A stretch of 7,166 bases of DNA from an uncultured Allobaculum sp. (GCA_948467695.1 CAOKFJ010000086.1:1-7166), one strand, 5' to 3'. Counted from the stretch's first letter, positions 1-7,075 are shown. A program made the numbers and translations. Notes: a model not told the origin generated them from the letters alone.

Positions 1-580
1 GACGGTACTGCTTCCCGAACTGAAAAAACGCTACCCGGCATTTGAAAATGTGACGATCGATGAGCTTCATGCCATGATCAACGTTTCCAAGCCCTCTCTC
101 ATTCGTACTGAAGCGGACGAGCTGACCTATCCCTTCCATATTCTGATCCGCTACGAAATCGAGAAAAAAATGGCAGACGGAACGCTCGACTACGATACAC
201 TTCCTCAGCTGTGGGGCGATCTGTACGAAAAGTATCTCGGCGTGCGTCCTGCCAATGACAAGGAAGGCCTTTTGCAGGATATGCACTGGTCTGCCGCAAA
301 CATCGGCTACTTCCCCAGCTATGCTTTGGGTTCCGCCTATGCGGCGCAGATTTATGAAGCGATGTGCAAAGATATCGACCCGGAAGCTCTGCTGCTTGAA
401 AACCGCTTTGATGTCATCGCCAAATGGCTCGAAGACCATGTTCACCGCTACGGCGCGTCCAAAACCATGCGCGAAATCGTAGAAGAAGTCAGCGGCAAGC
501 CTTTCGATCCGCATATCTACACAAGCTACCTCAAAGACAAATACACTCGTCTGTACAACCTCGACGCCATCGAAGACTAA
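1..580 (+). CDS. M32 family metallocarboxypeptidase (carboxypeptidase Taq type), C-terminal part
   Basis: This is the 3' end of a gene that begins left of the window; the frame is open from base 2, giving 193 codons before the TAA. Members of peptidase family M32 are cytoplasmic zinc carboxypeptidases of about 500 residues that remove C-terminal amino acids from peptides, so roughly the last 40% is present. Two family signatures are visible. IRTEAD is encoded at 101-118, within IRTEADELTYPFHI. GLLQDMHW, fitting the GxxQDxHW motif, is encoded at 266-289. The segment GYFPSYALGSAYAAQ also fits the family. The zinc-binding HExxH motif should lie upstream, outside the window, so catalytic competence cannot be judged. 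A GTG at 50 lies inside the frame but is not a plausible start, because family-like sequence continues upstream of it and no ribosome site precedes it. A strong terminator follows. Family assignment is secure. Confidence 0.93.
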   Translation, partial: TVLLPELKKRYPAFENVTIDELHAMINVSKPSLIRTEADELTYPFHILIRYEIEKKMADGTLDYDTLPQLWGDLYEKYLGVRPANDKEGLLQDMHWSAANIGYFPSYALGSAYAAQIYEAMCKDIDPEALLLENRFDVIAKWLEDHVHRYGASKTMREIVEEVSGKPFDPHIYTSYLKDKYTRLYNLDAIED

Positions 581-636
581 TCTTCCTGTTTTTTCTATAC
601 AGGACGCATTGTTCTTCTGTGCAGATTCAAAGATTT

Positions 637-667
637 AACCGCCATCTCGTGATGGCGGTTTTCTTTT
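637..667 (+). terminator. Intrinsic terminator of the M32 peptidase gene
   Basis: A perfect 10-bp stem (AACCGCCATC at 637-646 with GATGGCGGTT at 651-660) closes a TCGT tetraloop and runs directly into a T-rich tract, TTCTTTT, at 661-667. It lies 56 nt after the peptidase stop and 76 nt before the transporter start, so it should isolate the two same-strand genes. Read on the other strand the arm is followed by AAATC, not a U-tract, so it acts in the + direction. Confidence 0.93.
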
Positions 668-743
668 GAGTGTGTGCAAAGGTGTCTGCAGATTTTGTTG
701 TTAAGATGAACACGAAAGAAGAAAGGGAACGAAAGGAGTAATA

Positions 744-2249
744 ATGTCTGATTCAACAACTCAAAACGGATTGACACCCATGCAGCGCAATCTCGCGTTT
801 GCCGGATGTTTTTTCCTCGCCATTTCCATGGCTGCCTTCGGTCTGTCTCTGGCCAATATCCAGGGACCCGTACTGGAGCAGCTTGGCGGTATGGACGCCT
901 TTTCACTCGTTACGTCCCTGACTTCTGCCTCGCTGTGCCTGATGACGCCGGTCGGCGGTTCTCTTATGGACAGCATGGGCACCAAAAAGCTGGTGCTGTG
1001 GTTCGGCCTGATCAACTGCGCCTGCGGTATTCTTCTCGCTTTCGCCTTCTCGCTGCCCATTTATCTCATTCTTCGTGTCGTTCTCTCGGCATGCATGGGC
1101 GCTTTTGCATCCGTACCGTTCATTGCGGTACGCCAGATCTATCCGGCAAAAGACGTTCCGAAATTTGTCGGCTTTCTGTCTGCCGCCATCGCGGTCGGCG
1201 GCTTTGTCGGCTCATGGGGCGCGGGCTGGCTGCTTGATCACGGCATGACGGGAATCGCTTCCGCCTTTCCGACCATTTTTCTTGCCATCGGTATTTATCT
1301 TGTTGTCCGCTATATTCCTGACAGCAAAATCCATCCCGGCAATCACATGGACTGGATCGGCTTCGTTCTGCTTGGCATCTGCCTTTTCGCGCTCGTATTC
1401 TGGCTCAACTATGGACCGACTCTTGGCTGGGGTTCCACTTTTGAAATCATCTGCGGCACACTGACCATCGTTTCTCTGATCGCATTGATCTATGCGGAAA
1501 CCAAAGTCAAATCTCCGCTGATTCCGCTGACTCTGTTTAAAAACAATGTGTATGTCATCGTTCTGATCATCACCGGTCTGCTCAGTGTCTATTTGACCGC
1601 TATCAATGCCTACGTTCCGCAGGCGATGCAGCAGCTGATGGGTCAGGCGGCTTCGATCAGCGGCACTGTTCAGATTCCGCGCACCATTCTCTCGATTCTC
1701 GTTCCTGGCATCGCCGGCATCTGGGTCGCCAAAAAGCTCTCCAACTACTGGAAAGCCTTCGCGCTTTGCGCCGTGTTCATCCTCGTGCCGATGGCATTCC
1801 TTGTATTCATCGGACCGCACATGCCGGTATGGTTTGTCTTCGTCATGCTTGGCATCACCGGTGTTGCCGATCCTCTGCGTACGGTATCTTCGATTCCTGC
1901 TGCGCAGATGCTGCTTAAACCGAAAGATCTCGGTATCGGCACATCGCTTGTCGGTTTCATTATTTCCCTCTCCGGTGTGCTCGCTTCTTCCTTCTTCGCC
2001 ATTGCCTACAACGATCTCGTTGTCGCTACACCAGGCACAGTCGGCATGACACAGGGCATCGATACCGTTCTGCTTATTGCCGCTGTATCTGCTGTCATCG
2101 CTCTGCTCATGGCCATCTTCCTTTTCCGTCCGAAATTCCCGAAAGCGCTCGCCGCTCTGCATACCGAGATGGAACAGGAAGAACTGGAAAAAAGCGGAAA
2201 TAAACCGACTTCCTTCCAGAAAGAAGCTTCTGAACACATGATTCACTAA
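744..2249 (+). CDS. MFS transporter, DHA2-like (14-helix) family
   Basis: A 501-residue polytopic inner-membrane protein of the major facilitator superfamily, expected to be driven by the proton gradient. Hydrophobic stretches suggest 14 helices, starting near residues 16, 52, 81, 103, 140, 170, 202, 233, 270, 300, 337, 360, 396 and 441. Loop 2-3 carries motif A (GGSLMDSMGTKK, residues 71-82, with D76 and G79). MDWIGFVLLG (202-211) and PLIPLTLFKNN (258-268) are typical of the DHA2 branch of multidrug and small-molecule exporters. R111 marks a diverged motif B. The motif C region in helix 5 (AVGGFVGSWGAG, 150-161) lacks the usual Gly-Pro pair. The start is supported by AAAGGAG at 732-738, 5 nt before the ATG. 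The tail after residue 463 is charged and cytosolic. No regulator gene adjoins it and I see no convincing promoter in the 76-nt gap. The substrate cannot be inferred. Confidence 0.92.
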   Translation: MSDSTTQNGLTPMQRNLAFAGCFFLAISMAAFGLSLANIQGPVLEQLGGMDAFSLVTSLTSASLCLMTPVGGSLMDSMGTKKLVLWFGLINCACGILLAFAFSLPIYLILRVVLSACMGAFASVPFIAVRQIYPAKDVPKFVGFLSAAIAVGGFVGSWGAGWLLDHGMTGIASAFPTIFLAIGIYLVVRYIPDSKIHPGNHMDWIGFVLLGICLFALVFWLNYGPTLGWGSTFEIICGTLTIVSLIALIYAETKVKSPLIPLTLFKNNVYVIVLIITGLLSVYLTAINAYVPQAMQQLMGQAASISGTVQIPRTILSILVPGIAGIWVAKKLSNYWKAFALCAVFILVPMAFLVFIGPHMPVWFVFVMLGITGVADPLRTVSSIPAAQMLLKPKDLGIGTSLVGFIISLSGVLASSFFAIAYNDLVVATPGTVGMTQGIDTVLLIAAVSAVIALLMAIFLFRPKFPKALAALHTEMEQEELEKSGNKPTSFQKEASEHMIH

Positions 2250-2296
2250 ACGCTCATTCATTCGGATTTTTACTGCATGCAATTTTATATGCAGAC

Positions 2297-2336
2297 GCGG
2301 CGGCTTTTCTCATCCAGAACAAAGCCGGCGCTTTTT
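2297..2336 (+). terminator. Intrinsic terminator of the MFS gene
   Basis: An 11-position stem with a single G-G mismatch pairs 2297-2307 (GCGGCGGCTTT) with 2321-2331 (AAAGCCGGCGC) and is followed by TTTTT at 2332-2336. It starts 47 nt after the transporter stop. A smaller 6-bp hairpin (CTGCAT at 2273-2278 with ATGCAG at 2289-2294) lies just before it and may help stabilise the transcript end. Confidence 0.85.
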
Positions 2337-2344
2337 CGTCTATC

Positions 2345-2373
2345 AAAAAAGCCGAAGCGGCTAACTTCGGCTT
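2345..2373 (-). terminator. Intrinsic terminator of the glycosyltransferase operon
   Basis: On the - strand a 9-bp stem (AAGCCGAAG at 2373-2365, pairing with CTTCGGCTT at 2357-2349) closes a 7-nt loop. The U-run corresponds to the six A's at 2345-2350, which overlap the base of the stem. It lies 58 nt beyond the stop of the large membrane protein gene. Together with the + strand terminator ending at 2336 it forms a compact back-to-back pair between two convergent genes. Confidence 0.88.
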
Positions 2374-2431
2374 AGAAACTGTATACATTCAATTGTTCGA
2401 GCATTCTGTGCCTTCGATCTTTCTTCTCGAT

Positions 2432-4591
2432 CTATTGCGCGCTTTGAACAGAAGGAATTTCTTTTCCGTCTTTCATGCCGTGAATCTCGAAGAAAATCTC
2501 GCCGGGCGCTTCATCCTGGTACAGCTCGCTGAAATCGATGTTCATCTTCTCCAGCTTTTCGCGATCGGTTTCATGACCGGTCAGATAGCGGACATCCAGA
2601 CGAAGCAGATCATAGGGATTGAGGTTGATCTGCAAAGCATCCGCGCTGGGATTTTCGAATGTTGTGGGCTTATTGCCCTCATTGAGCGTCACCGTCATAT
2701 TGGCATAGCGGTTATACGCCGCGTCGTATTTCAGGTCGGGATCAATCTTCTTCCACTTGTCATAATCCGGATAGAAATTGGTCGAATCGAGCATTTTAAT
2801 GCCGTTGGCAAGAAGCAGATTCTGTGTCCTCTGCGTATCAAGAGCGAGCCACCAGGCATCCGGATCTTCCCTTGCGATTTTAACGGCTTCCTGCACGATC
2901 GGATAGTCTGTTACACAAGCGGTTCCCTTCATGATCGGATTGACCAGGCAGCCGGTCATGACTGTCCATGCCGTCATCGAGGCAAAGAACAGTTCTCTAA
3001 AACGGGTAAAGGAAAGCCAGAACACAAAAGCGAGCAGGATGGAAGCGGCAAGGAAATACCATTTTCCATGAGATCTTGCCAGGTAGCTTGGCATCATCAG
3101 CGCATCGCACTCGTACAGCGACAAAAACAGATACACAACGCACACGATTGCGCCAAGTGTCTTTTTATGCGGAATATCCGTTTTCCAGATGACGCTGACA
3201 AACCATAGCGTGAACAGCGCGCACGTCAGACCATGCACAGTCTGCATACGGTTGCACATCGACAGAAGCGTCGCTTTCGCCAGCCATGCCGGAATCGGAA
3301 AGAGCATGAAGATCGTTTCAATCACGATCGCGATCGCGAACACATCGCCGACAAAGCGGTCGGGATCGTTTTTCTTTTTCAGGAAATACCAGAGAATCGG
3401 ATAAAACAGCAGACAGCCGATGCCGAAATGGTTGAACTGCGAAAACTCGCTGTTGTTGAGCAGTTCGGGATTGACGTAGATCGCCCAGGGCGCCGCGACA
3501 TTATTGAACATCTGGTAGACGCGTCCATACCCGCCCACAGAAATGCGCTCTCCGGGATAAACGGTATGCATCGTCAGTTCAATTCCATCGCGCATGCTCC
3601 AAAGCGAGACGCCAAGAAGCAAGCCTGTGCCAAGGATCACGGCCGCAATGTTGAACCATATGGTTCTTGTCCATTCAATATCCTCACGATCGCGAATCAG
3701 ACACGCGATCATCAAACACAGCATAAGCACGCCGCAGGGCACCTGCAGCGCAGGGAAAATGGCCAGCGTAAATCCGCACAGCGAGCAGATGCTTAAAAGC
3801 GTCATCCCCCATTTTTTCCAGCCTTTGCAGGCAAAGAAGTAATAGCCGCAGTCAAAGAGAATCATCGACCACATCATCACATCGAAAAAATGAGGCGAAA
3901 ACCACCACTGCATCGCCGGGGCAAACAAAATGAAGAAGCCTCCGAACAAGCCCATATAGCGGCTTCGCGTCAGCACCAGCGTCATTTCAAAAGCCGCCAT
4001 GAACGTCATGATCGTCTTGAACGAGGTGTACCAGGCGAGACCTTTGGCATTGCCGAAAAGCAGATAGCCCCATGTCTGCGGCTTGCCAAGCAGCGAGAGG
4101 GCAAGCACAGGCGCATTGTAGCCCATGATCATATCCTGACCGCTTACCGACATCTGATGGGAAATCTGCTCATAACCGTTGTAGTACTGCGAGAAGTAAT
4201 ATGGCAGCTGCACATTGTATTCATCCGCGCGAAACGCATGCGGTGCGCCGAAAAGCACAGAACTCTGCACCTCAGGCGTGTCGCCGTATATGGCGGCATA
4301 TGCCGCCGCGGATGAATTGTGAATCTCAAAGATCACAAGCAGCGCGAAAACAATCACCGCGACAATCCATCTCCAGCGAATCAGAAAGTCCACGACCTCT
4401 TTCATCTGCGAAGCATACTTCAGGCGCATCAGGTTGAGAACCATCAGACAGGCACCCGTCGGCAGAATCAGCGCGGAGTTGTCAAGCCATTTATAAATCA
4501 GAAGCGTGGCAATAGCGATCAGCAGAGAAGAAAAGAGAATCATGAACGGCTCGCGCCATTTCCCGGCTCTATGCCTGATTCTCGTATCCAT
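2432..4591 (-). CDS. Large polytopic GT-C-like membrane glycosyltransferase (putative)
   Basis: A 719-residue membrane protein with about a dozen hydrophobic segments between residues 15 and 550 and a mostly polar C-terminal region (about 555-719), probably extracytoplasmic. The first large outer loop contains RADEY (121-125); such an Arg-x-Asp-Glu motif is a hallmark of GT-C enzymes, which transfer sugars from polyprenyl-phosphate donors. The following stretch includes QTWGYLLFG (172-180) and AMQWWFSP (226-233), and the tail has DSTNFYPDY (602-610) and YNRYANM (626-632). This pattern resembles a family of uncharacterised large Bacillota and Actinomycetota membrane proteins, from memory DUF7657, though I cannot confirm the name. 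I chose the ATG at 4591, which shares a base with the upstream stop codon (TGATG) and has GAGGAG 7 nt before it; a TTG one codon earlier is less well spaced. Translational coupling to the upstream glycosyltransferase is likely. Acceptor and sugar are unknown. It could be non-catalytic, but the motif and partner argue against that. Confidence 0.75.
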   Translation of the reverse strand: MDTRIRHRAGKWREPFMILFSSLLIAIATLLIYKWLDNSALILPTGACLMVLNLMRLKYASQMKEVVDFLIRWRWIVAVIVFALLVIFEIHNSSAAAYAAIYGDTPEVQSSVLFGAPHAFRADEYNVQLPYYFSQYYNGYEQISHQMSVSGQDMIMGYNAPVLALSLLGKPQTWGYLLFGNAKGLAWYTSFKTIMTFMAAFEMTLVLTRSRYMGLFGGFFILFAPAMQWWFSPHFFDVMMWSMILFDCGYYFFACKGWKKWGMTLLSICSLCGFTLAIFPALQVPCGVLMLCLMIACLIRDREDIEWTRTIWFNIAAVILGTGLLLGVSLWSMRDGIELTMHTVYPGERISVGGYGRVYQMFNNVAAPWAIYVNPELLNNSEFSQFNHFGIGCLLFYPILWYFLKKKNDPDRFVGDVFAIAIVIETIFMLFPIPAWLAKATLLSMCNRMQTVHGLTCALFTLWFVSVIWKTDIPHKKTLGAIVCVVYLFLSLYECDALMMPSYLARSHGKWYFLAASILLAFVFWLSFTRFRELFFASMTAWTVMTGCLVNPIMKGTACVTDYPIVQEAVKIAREDPDAWWLALDTQRTQNLLLANGIKMLDSTNFYPDYDKWKKIDPDLKYDAAYNRYANMTVTLNEGNKPTTFENPSADALQINLNPYDLLRLDVRYLTGHETDREKLEKMNIDFSELYQDEAPGEIFFEIHGMKDGKEIPSVQSAQ

Positions 4592-5565
4592 CAAGCCTCT
4601 CCTCTGGTTTGCCTGAGCGCTTCTTCAAACGTTTTGCGCGTTTCTTTCTGCTGACGAAGAATCGTCAGATCGCGTTCAAATTCATGTTTCTGGTTTTTGC
4701 GAAGACTCGTCAGGATCACACCGGTAAAGAAGCACAGCATGGTCATCACACCAAGCATGCCCGTCATGATCAGGGTTGGAATCTTGTCCACCACTCCGGT
4801 ATTCAAAAAGCTGACGAAAATCGGAATGAAGAACGCAAGCGTCACAATCAGAAGGAAAAGCGAAATCCATGAAAAGAACGCGAACGGTTTTGTATCGCGC
4901 AGCAGCGTACCGATCGTGCGAAGCACTTTAAAGCCGTCGCTGATCGTATTAAGCTTGGAAACCGATCCTTCCGGACGGTCGCGGTATTCCACTTTTTCTT
5001 CGGCAAGCGACATATTGCTGTCGAGCGCGAAAATCGTCATCTCTGTTTCAATCTCAAAGCCTTTGGATGTCACAGGAAACGCTTTGACGAAATCCCAGGA
5101 AAACGCGCGAAGTCCCGTCATGATATCGCGCACATTCGCCCCGTAAAACTGGTTGATCAGCGCGCGCACCAGGCGGTTTCCGGTGTTATGGAACGGTCTT
5201 TTGTTTTCGGTAAAATAGGTCGACGACAGACGATCCCCAATCGCCATATCCACGCCGTCTTCTTCCACCAGACGGGCGAGTTCAATCGCGTCCTTGGCAG
5301 GATAGGTGTCGTCTCCATCCACCATGATGTACACATCCGCTTCAATGTCGCGAAACATGGAGCGAACAACATTGCCTTTGCCCTGTTTGTGCTCATAGCG
5401 CACGATCGCTCCGGCTTTGCGCGCGATCTCGTCGGTGCCATCGGTCGAGTTGTTGTCGTAAACGTATATATCCGCATGCTCAAACACTCTGCGATAATCG
5501 GTAATTACTTTTTCAATTGTCTTCGATTCGTTGTAGCACGGAATCAGAACTGCAGTTTTTGTCAT
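4591..5565 (-). CDS. Family 2 glycosyltransferase, polyprenyl-phosphate sugar synthase type (DPM1/GtrB-like)
   Basis: A 324-residue enzyme with an N-terminal GT-A domain and a C-terminal membrane anchor. Visible motifs are LIPCYNES (7-14), VYDNNSTDGT (35-44), the metal-binding DGDD within VDGDDTYP (82-89), MTGLRAF (149-155), the FEIETEM region (170-176) and YRDRPEGSVSKLN (194-206). These match enzymes that move a sugar from a nucleotide donor to undecaprenyl or dolichyl phosphate at the cytoplasmic face. Two helices (about 228-254 and 262-287) are followed by a charged tail (288-324) that should return to the cytoplasm, as in GtrB. The start is supported by GGAGG at 5576-5572, 6 nt before the ATG. 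It is the first gene of a two-gene operon and overlaps the next gene by one base. Sugar identity cannot be read from the sequence. Confidence 0.9.
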   Translation of the reverse strand: MTKTAVLIPCYNESKTIEKVITDYRRVFEHADIYVYDNNSTDGTDEIARKAGAIVRYEHKQGKGNVVRSMFRDIEADVYIMVDGDDTYPAKDAIELARLVEEDGVDMAIGDRLSSTYFTENKRPFHNTGNRLVRALINQFYGANVRDIMTGLRAFSWDFVKAFPVTSKGFEIETEMTIFALDSNMSLAEEKVEYRDRPEGSVSKLNTISDGFKVLRTIGTLLRDTKPFAFFSWISLFLLIVTLAFFIPIFVSFLNTGVVDKIPTLIMTGMLGVMTMLCFFTGVILTSLRKNQKHEFERDLTILRQQKETRKTFEEALRQTRGEA

Positions 5566-5583
5566 ACAGAACCTCCGTCTTCC

Positions 5584-5613
5584 ATTTTACGTTCTTGTGC
5601 TTCAGGCATACAA
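5584..5613 (-). promoter_or_regulatory. Weak candidate promoter of the glycosyltransferase operon
   Basis: On the - strand TAAAAT (5589-5584) matches five of six -10 bases, with TTGTAT (5613-5608) 18 nt upstream as a poor -35. Transcription would start only about 10 nt before the coding start, almost at the ribosome site, which makes this doubtful. The AT-rich stretch at 5641-5690 could hold the true promoter instead, but I see no well-spaced hexamer pair there. Confidence 0.2.
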
Positions 5614-5685
5614 CTTTTCATGCGTCTGCCCGACAAAGTGAAATATTTCAATTTTTTATTGTTGTTTTTTTCATCGCCGTTATGT

Positions 5686-5721
5686 AAATAAAAAGAAGAT
5701 CCGCGTCCGAATCTTCTTTTT
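5686..5721 (-). terminator. Intrinsic terminator after the small membrane protein gene
   Basis: An 11-bp perfect stem pairs 5690-5700 (AAAAAGAAGAT) with 5711-5721 (ATCTTCTTTTT) around a 10-nt GC-containing loop. On the - strand the 3' arm ends in a run of T's continuing into ATTT. It is 73 nt past the stop of the membrane protein gene and separates that transcript from the glycosyltransferase operon. The + strand side is also T-rich, so it could work both ways, but no + strand gene leads into it. Confidence 0.82.
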
Positions 5722-5793
5722 TCTCTATCAGGAATATGTTTATCTTTTCTTTCCGCAGTTTCATTCGAACAGCAGTCTGCAGACTCTATGCGT

Positions 5794-6159
5794 TCAGATT
5801 TTCCAGATGTGGGAAGACGATGTAAAGATCTGTTCTTTGTGCTTTATGATGCGCGCGCCCATCATGATCTGCGCCGCGGCAACAATGCCGACGCCGATCA
5901 AAGTCGCCCACGGATATACATCCGGCGCGAGGAAGCAGACAGCGGCGATCAGCCAGCCGATCACAAACAGAGCGCCCAGTGTCGACACTCTGCCCGAGGA
6001 TGTAGGAATGGAATCCACCAGATCTCCTAAGAAGAAAGAGATTACCAGCAGATACGACAGGCAGGTAAATGCCATAAACATTCCTCTGACCAGACACATG
6101 ATCAGAAACACAATGTTAATGACCAGTGCCGGAAGCTGTTCCCATTGAAATCGTTTCAT
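5794..6159 (-). CDS. Small four-helix membrane protein of unknown function
   Basis: A 121-residue hydrophobic protein I do not recognise. Four membrane segments are apparent, at about residues 9-25, 27-46, 60-79 and 83-101, with a short basic stretch (ARIIKHKE, 102-109) after the last, suggesting both ends are cytosolic. The polar loop 47-58 (LVDSIPTSSGRV) joins the two hairpins. There is no signal peptide, no cysteine pair and no catalytic motif. The ATG at 6159 is preceded by AAAGGAG (6177-6171) at 11 nt, slightly long but the only good site. The gene starts 67 nt after the kinase-like gene with no terminator between them, so co-transcription is likely, and a terminator follows at 5721-5686. 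The coding call rests on the ribosome site, the clean hydrophobic pattern and the flanking terminator. It could be a membrane partner or simply an unrelated passenger of the kinase. Confidence 0.8.
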   Translation of the reverse strand: MKRFQWEQLPALVINIVFLIMCLVRGMFMAFTCLSYLLVISFFLGDLVDSIPTSSGRVSTLGALFVIGWLIAAVCFLAPDVYPWATLIGVGIVAAAQIMMGARIIKHKEQIFTSSSHIWKI

Positions 6160-6226
6160 CCTGATTCACGCTCCTTTACTTCGGACCGCTCTTTCGAAAC
6201 TTTTTCGGCGTATGACAGCACTGAAA

Positions 6227-6838
6227 TCAGTCTTCGTTGGTAAAACGCGGACCGGGTTCGTATACTTTTGCCGCTTCGACGATCATCTGCGCGCACTTTT
6301 CAAGAGGCAGACGGCTTGTATCGATGCACAGATCGTAGAAGAAGGATTTTCCCCATTTGCGTCCGGTGAAGTACTGATAATGCGCTTTGCGCCGGCGGTC
6401 CTTGTCGCGCAGACGCTTGTCAATGCTTTCATTCGTTTCGCCATACTCTTCGAGAATTCGTCTTTTGCGTGCTTCTTCATTGGCGAAGATGAAGCAGCTG
6501 AGCACATTCGGTTCATTGCGCAGCAGGAAGTCGGCGCAGCGTCCGACAAGCACACAGTTTCCTTTCTTGGCAAGCTCGAGAATCACTCGAGTCTGCGCTT
6601 CGAACAGCTGTTCATTGAGATTGAAGCTGAAACTGCTGCTCGCGAGCATGGACATGAAACGATCCTGCTCTTCTCCGTTTTTCGCCACGAATTCTTTGGC
6701 GAAGCCGCTTTCGGCTGCGATTTTCTCGACCAGGTTCCAGTCGTAGAAATCGTATCCGAGCTGGGCGGCAACCTGTTTTCCGATGGTGCGTCCGCCCGAC
6801 CCGAATTCTCGGGTGATGGTAATGATTTTAGCGGTCAT
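6227..6838 (-). CDS. Cytidylate kinase-like family protein
   Basis: A 203-residue P-loop NTPase fold protein close to the cytidylate kinase-like family (Pfam Cytidylate_kin2), related to CMP kinase, which phosphorylates CMP and dCMP. Most members of this branch have no proven substrate. The N-terminus reads IITITREFGSGGRTIG (5-20), the family's modified P-loop with Arg17 where a canonical Walker A lysine would be expected. VLVGRCADFLL (96-106) is the second conserved block. KDRRRKAHYQYFTGRKWG (146-163) looks like the arginine-rich lid that closes over phosphates, and YDLCIDTSRL (168-177) is typical of the C-terminal core. The length is normal for the family. The start has AGAGGG (6849-6844) 5 nt before the ATG. 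It is the first gene of a probable two-gene transcript with the small membrane protein. It is unlikely to be the essential cmk, which is usually about 220 residues with a standard GxSGxGKST loop. Confidence 0.9.
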   Translation of the reverse strand: MTAKIITITREFGSGGRTIGKQVAAQLGYDFYDWNLVEKIAAESGFAKEFVAKNGEEQDRFMSMLASSSFSFNLNEQLFEAQTRVILELAKKGNCVLVGRCADFLLRNEPNVLSCFIFANEEARKRRILEEYGETNESIDKRLRDKDRRRKAHYQYFTGRKWGKSFFYDLCIDTSRLPLEKCAQMIVEAAKVYEPGPRFTNED

Positions 6839-6925
6839 ACGGTCCCTCTTTTCTAAATCTTTGACTGCATCCGTACTTTTCTCGCGTATTCCATAGCCAC
6901 AATGACAGTACGAGAAGTTACTTCA

Positions 6926-6931
6926 ATTATA
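6926..6931 (-). promoter_or_regulatory. -10 box upstream of the kinase-like gene
   Basis: A perfect TATAAT reads on the - strand at 6931-6926, 87 nt before the coding start, giving an expected transcription start near 6919 and a leader of about 80 nt. The -35 position at 17 nt spacing (6954-6949, ATAAAG) is a poor match and there is no extended -10 TG, so activator help or weak expression is possible. Confidence 0.45.
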
Positions 6932-7037
6932 GGCGTTTTGGCGATCTTCTTTATCTCATGCAGAAAAAACGGACTATCCGGATATTAACCTGTCCAGTTT
7001 GGCGCATACGCATTTCAAAATTAACAAGCACAGAGAA

Positions 7038-7075
7038 AAACCGCTTTGAAGACATCAATTCTTGCAAAGCGGTTT
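7038..7075 (-). terminator. Probable bidirectional intrinsic terminator
   Basis: An 11-bp perfect stem pairs AAACCGCTTTG (7038-7048) with CAAAGCGGTTT (7065-7075) around a 16-nt loop. T-rich tails follow in both directions: GCGG followed by TTTTTCTCTG on the - strand and by TTTATTTTCT on the + strand. The only gene to the left reads away from it, so it probably ends a - strand gene whose body lies right of the window. Confidence 0.72.

Noticed and set aside
50..580. A GTG at 50 as the start of a separate 176-residue protein
   Set aside because: The frame is open to the window edge, the residues before the GTG fit the same M32 domain, and no ribosome site precedes it.
591..602. The 12-mer TTTTCTATACAG at 591-602 recurs at 7077-7088
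   Set aside because: A 12-base match is expected about once by chance in a window of this size, and the contexts differ.
1212..2282. A 356-codon open frame on the - strand, antisense to the MFS gene
   Set aside because: Its product is a polar, Arg/Asp/Glu/His-rich composition typical of the mirror image of a membrane-protein gene. It has no ribosome site and lies entirely under a well-supported transporter.
2393..3208. A 271-codon open frame on the + strand over the GT-C-like gene
   Set aside because: It is antisense to the hydrophobic gene, starts inside the intergenic gap without a ribosome site, and shows no recognisable motif. The same applies to the + strand frame at 3233-3796.
5641..5690. 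T-rich stretch considered as a second terminator or a curved-DNA site
   Set aside because: It has no stem before it, and the T-runs are irregular and not phased with the helix turn.
6212..6856. A 214-codon open frame on the + strand over the kinase-like gene
   Set aside because: It is the complement of a gene with clear family motifs, and it has no ribosome site or motifs of its own.
6861..6889. TTGACT on the + strand as a possible promoter -35
   Set aside because: No good -10 box follows at 16-18 nt, and no + strand gene lies downstream before the window ends.
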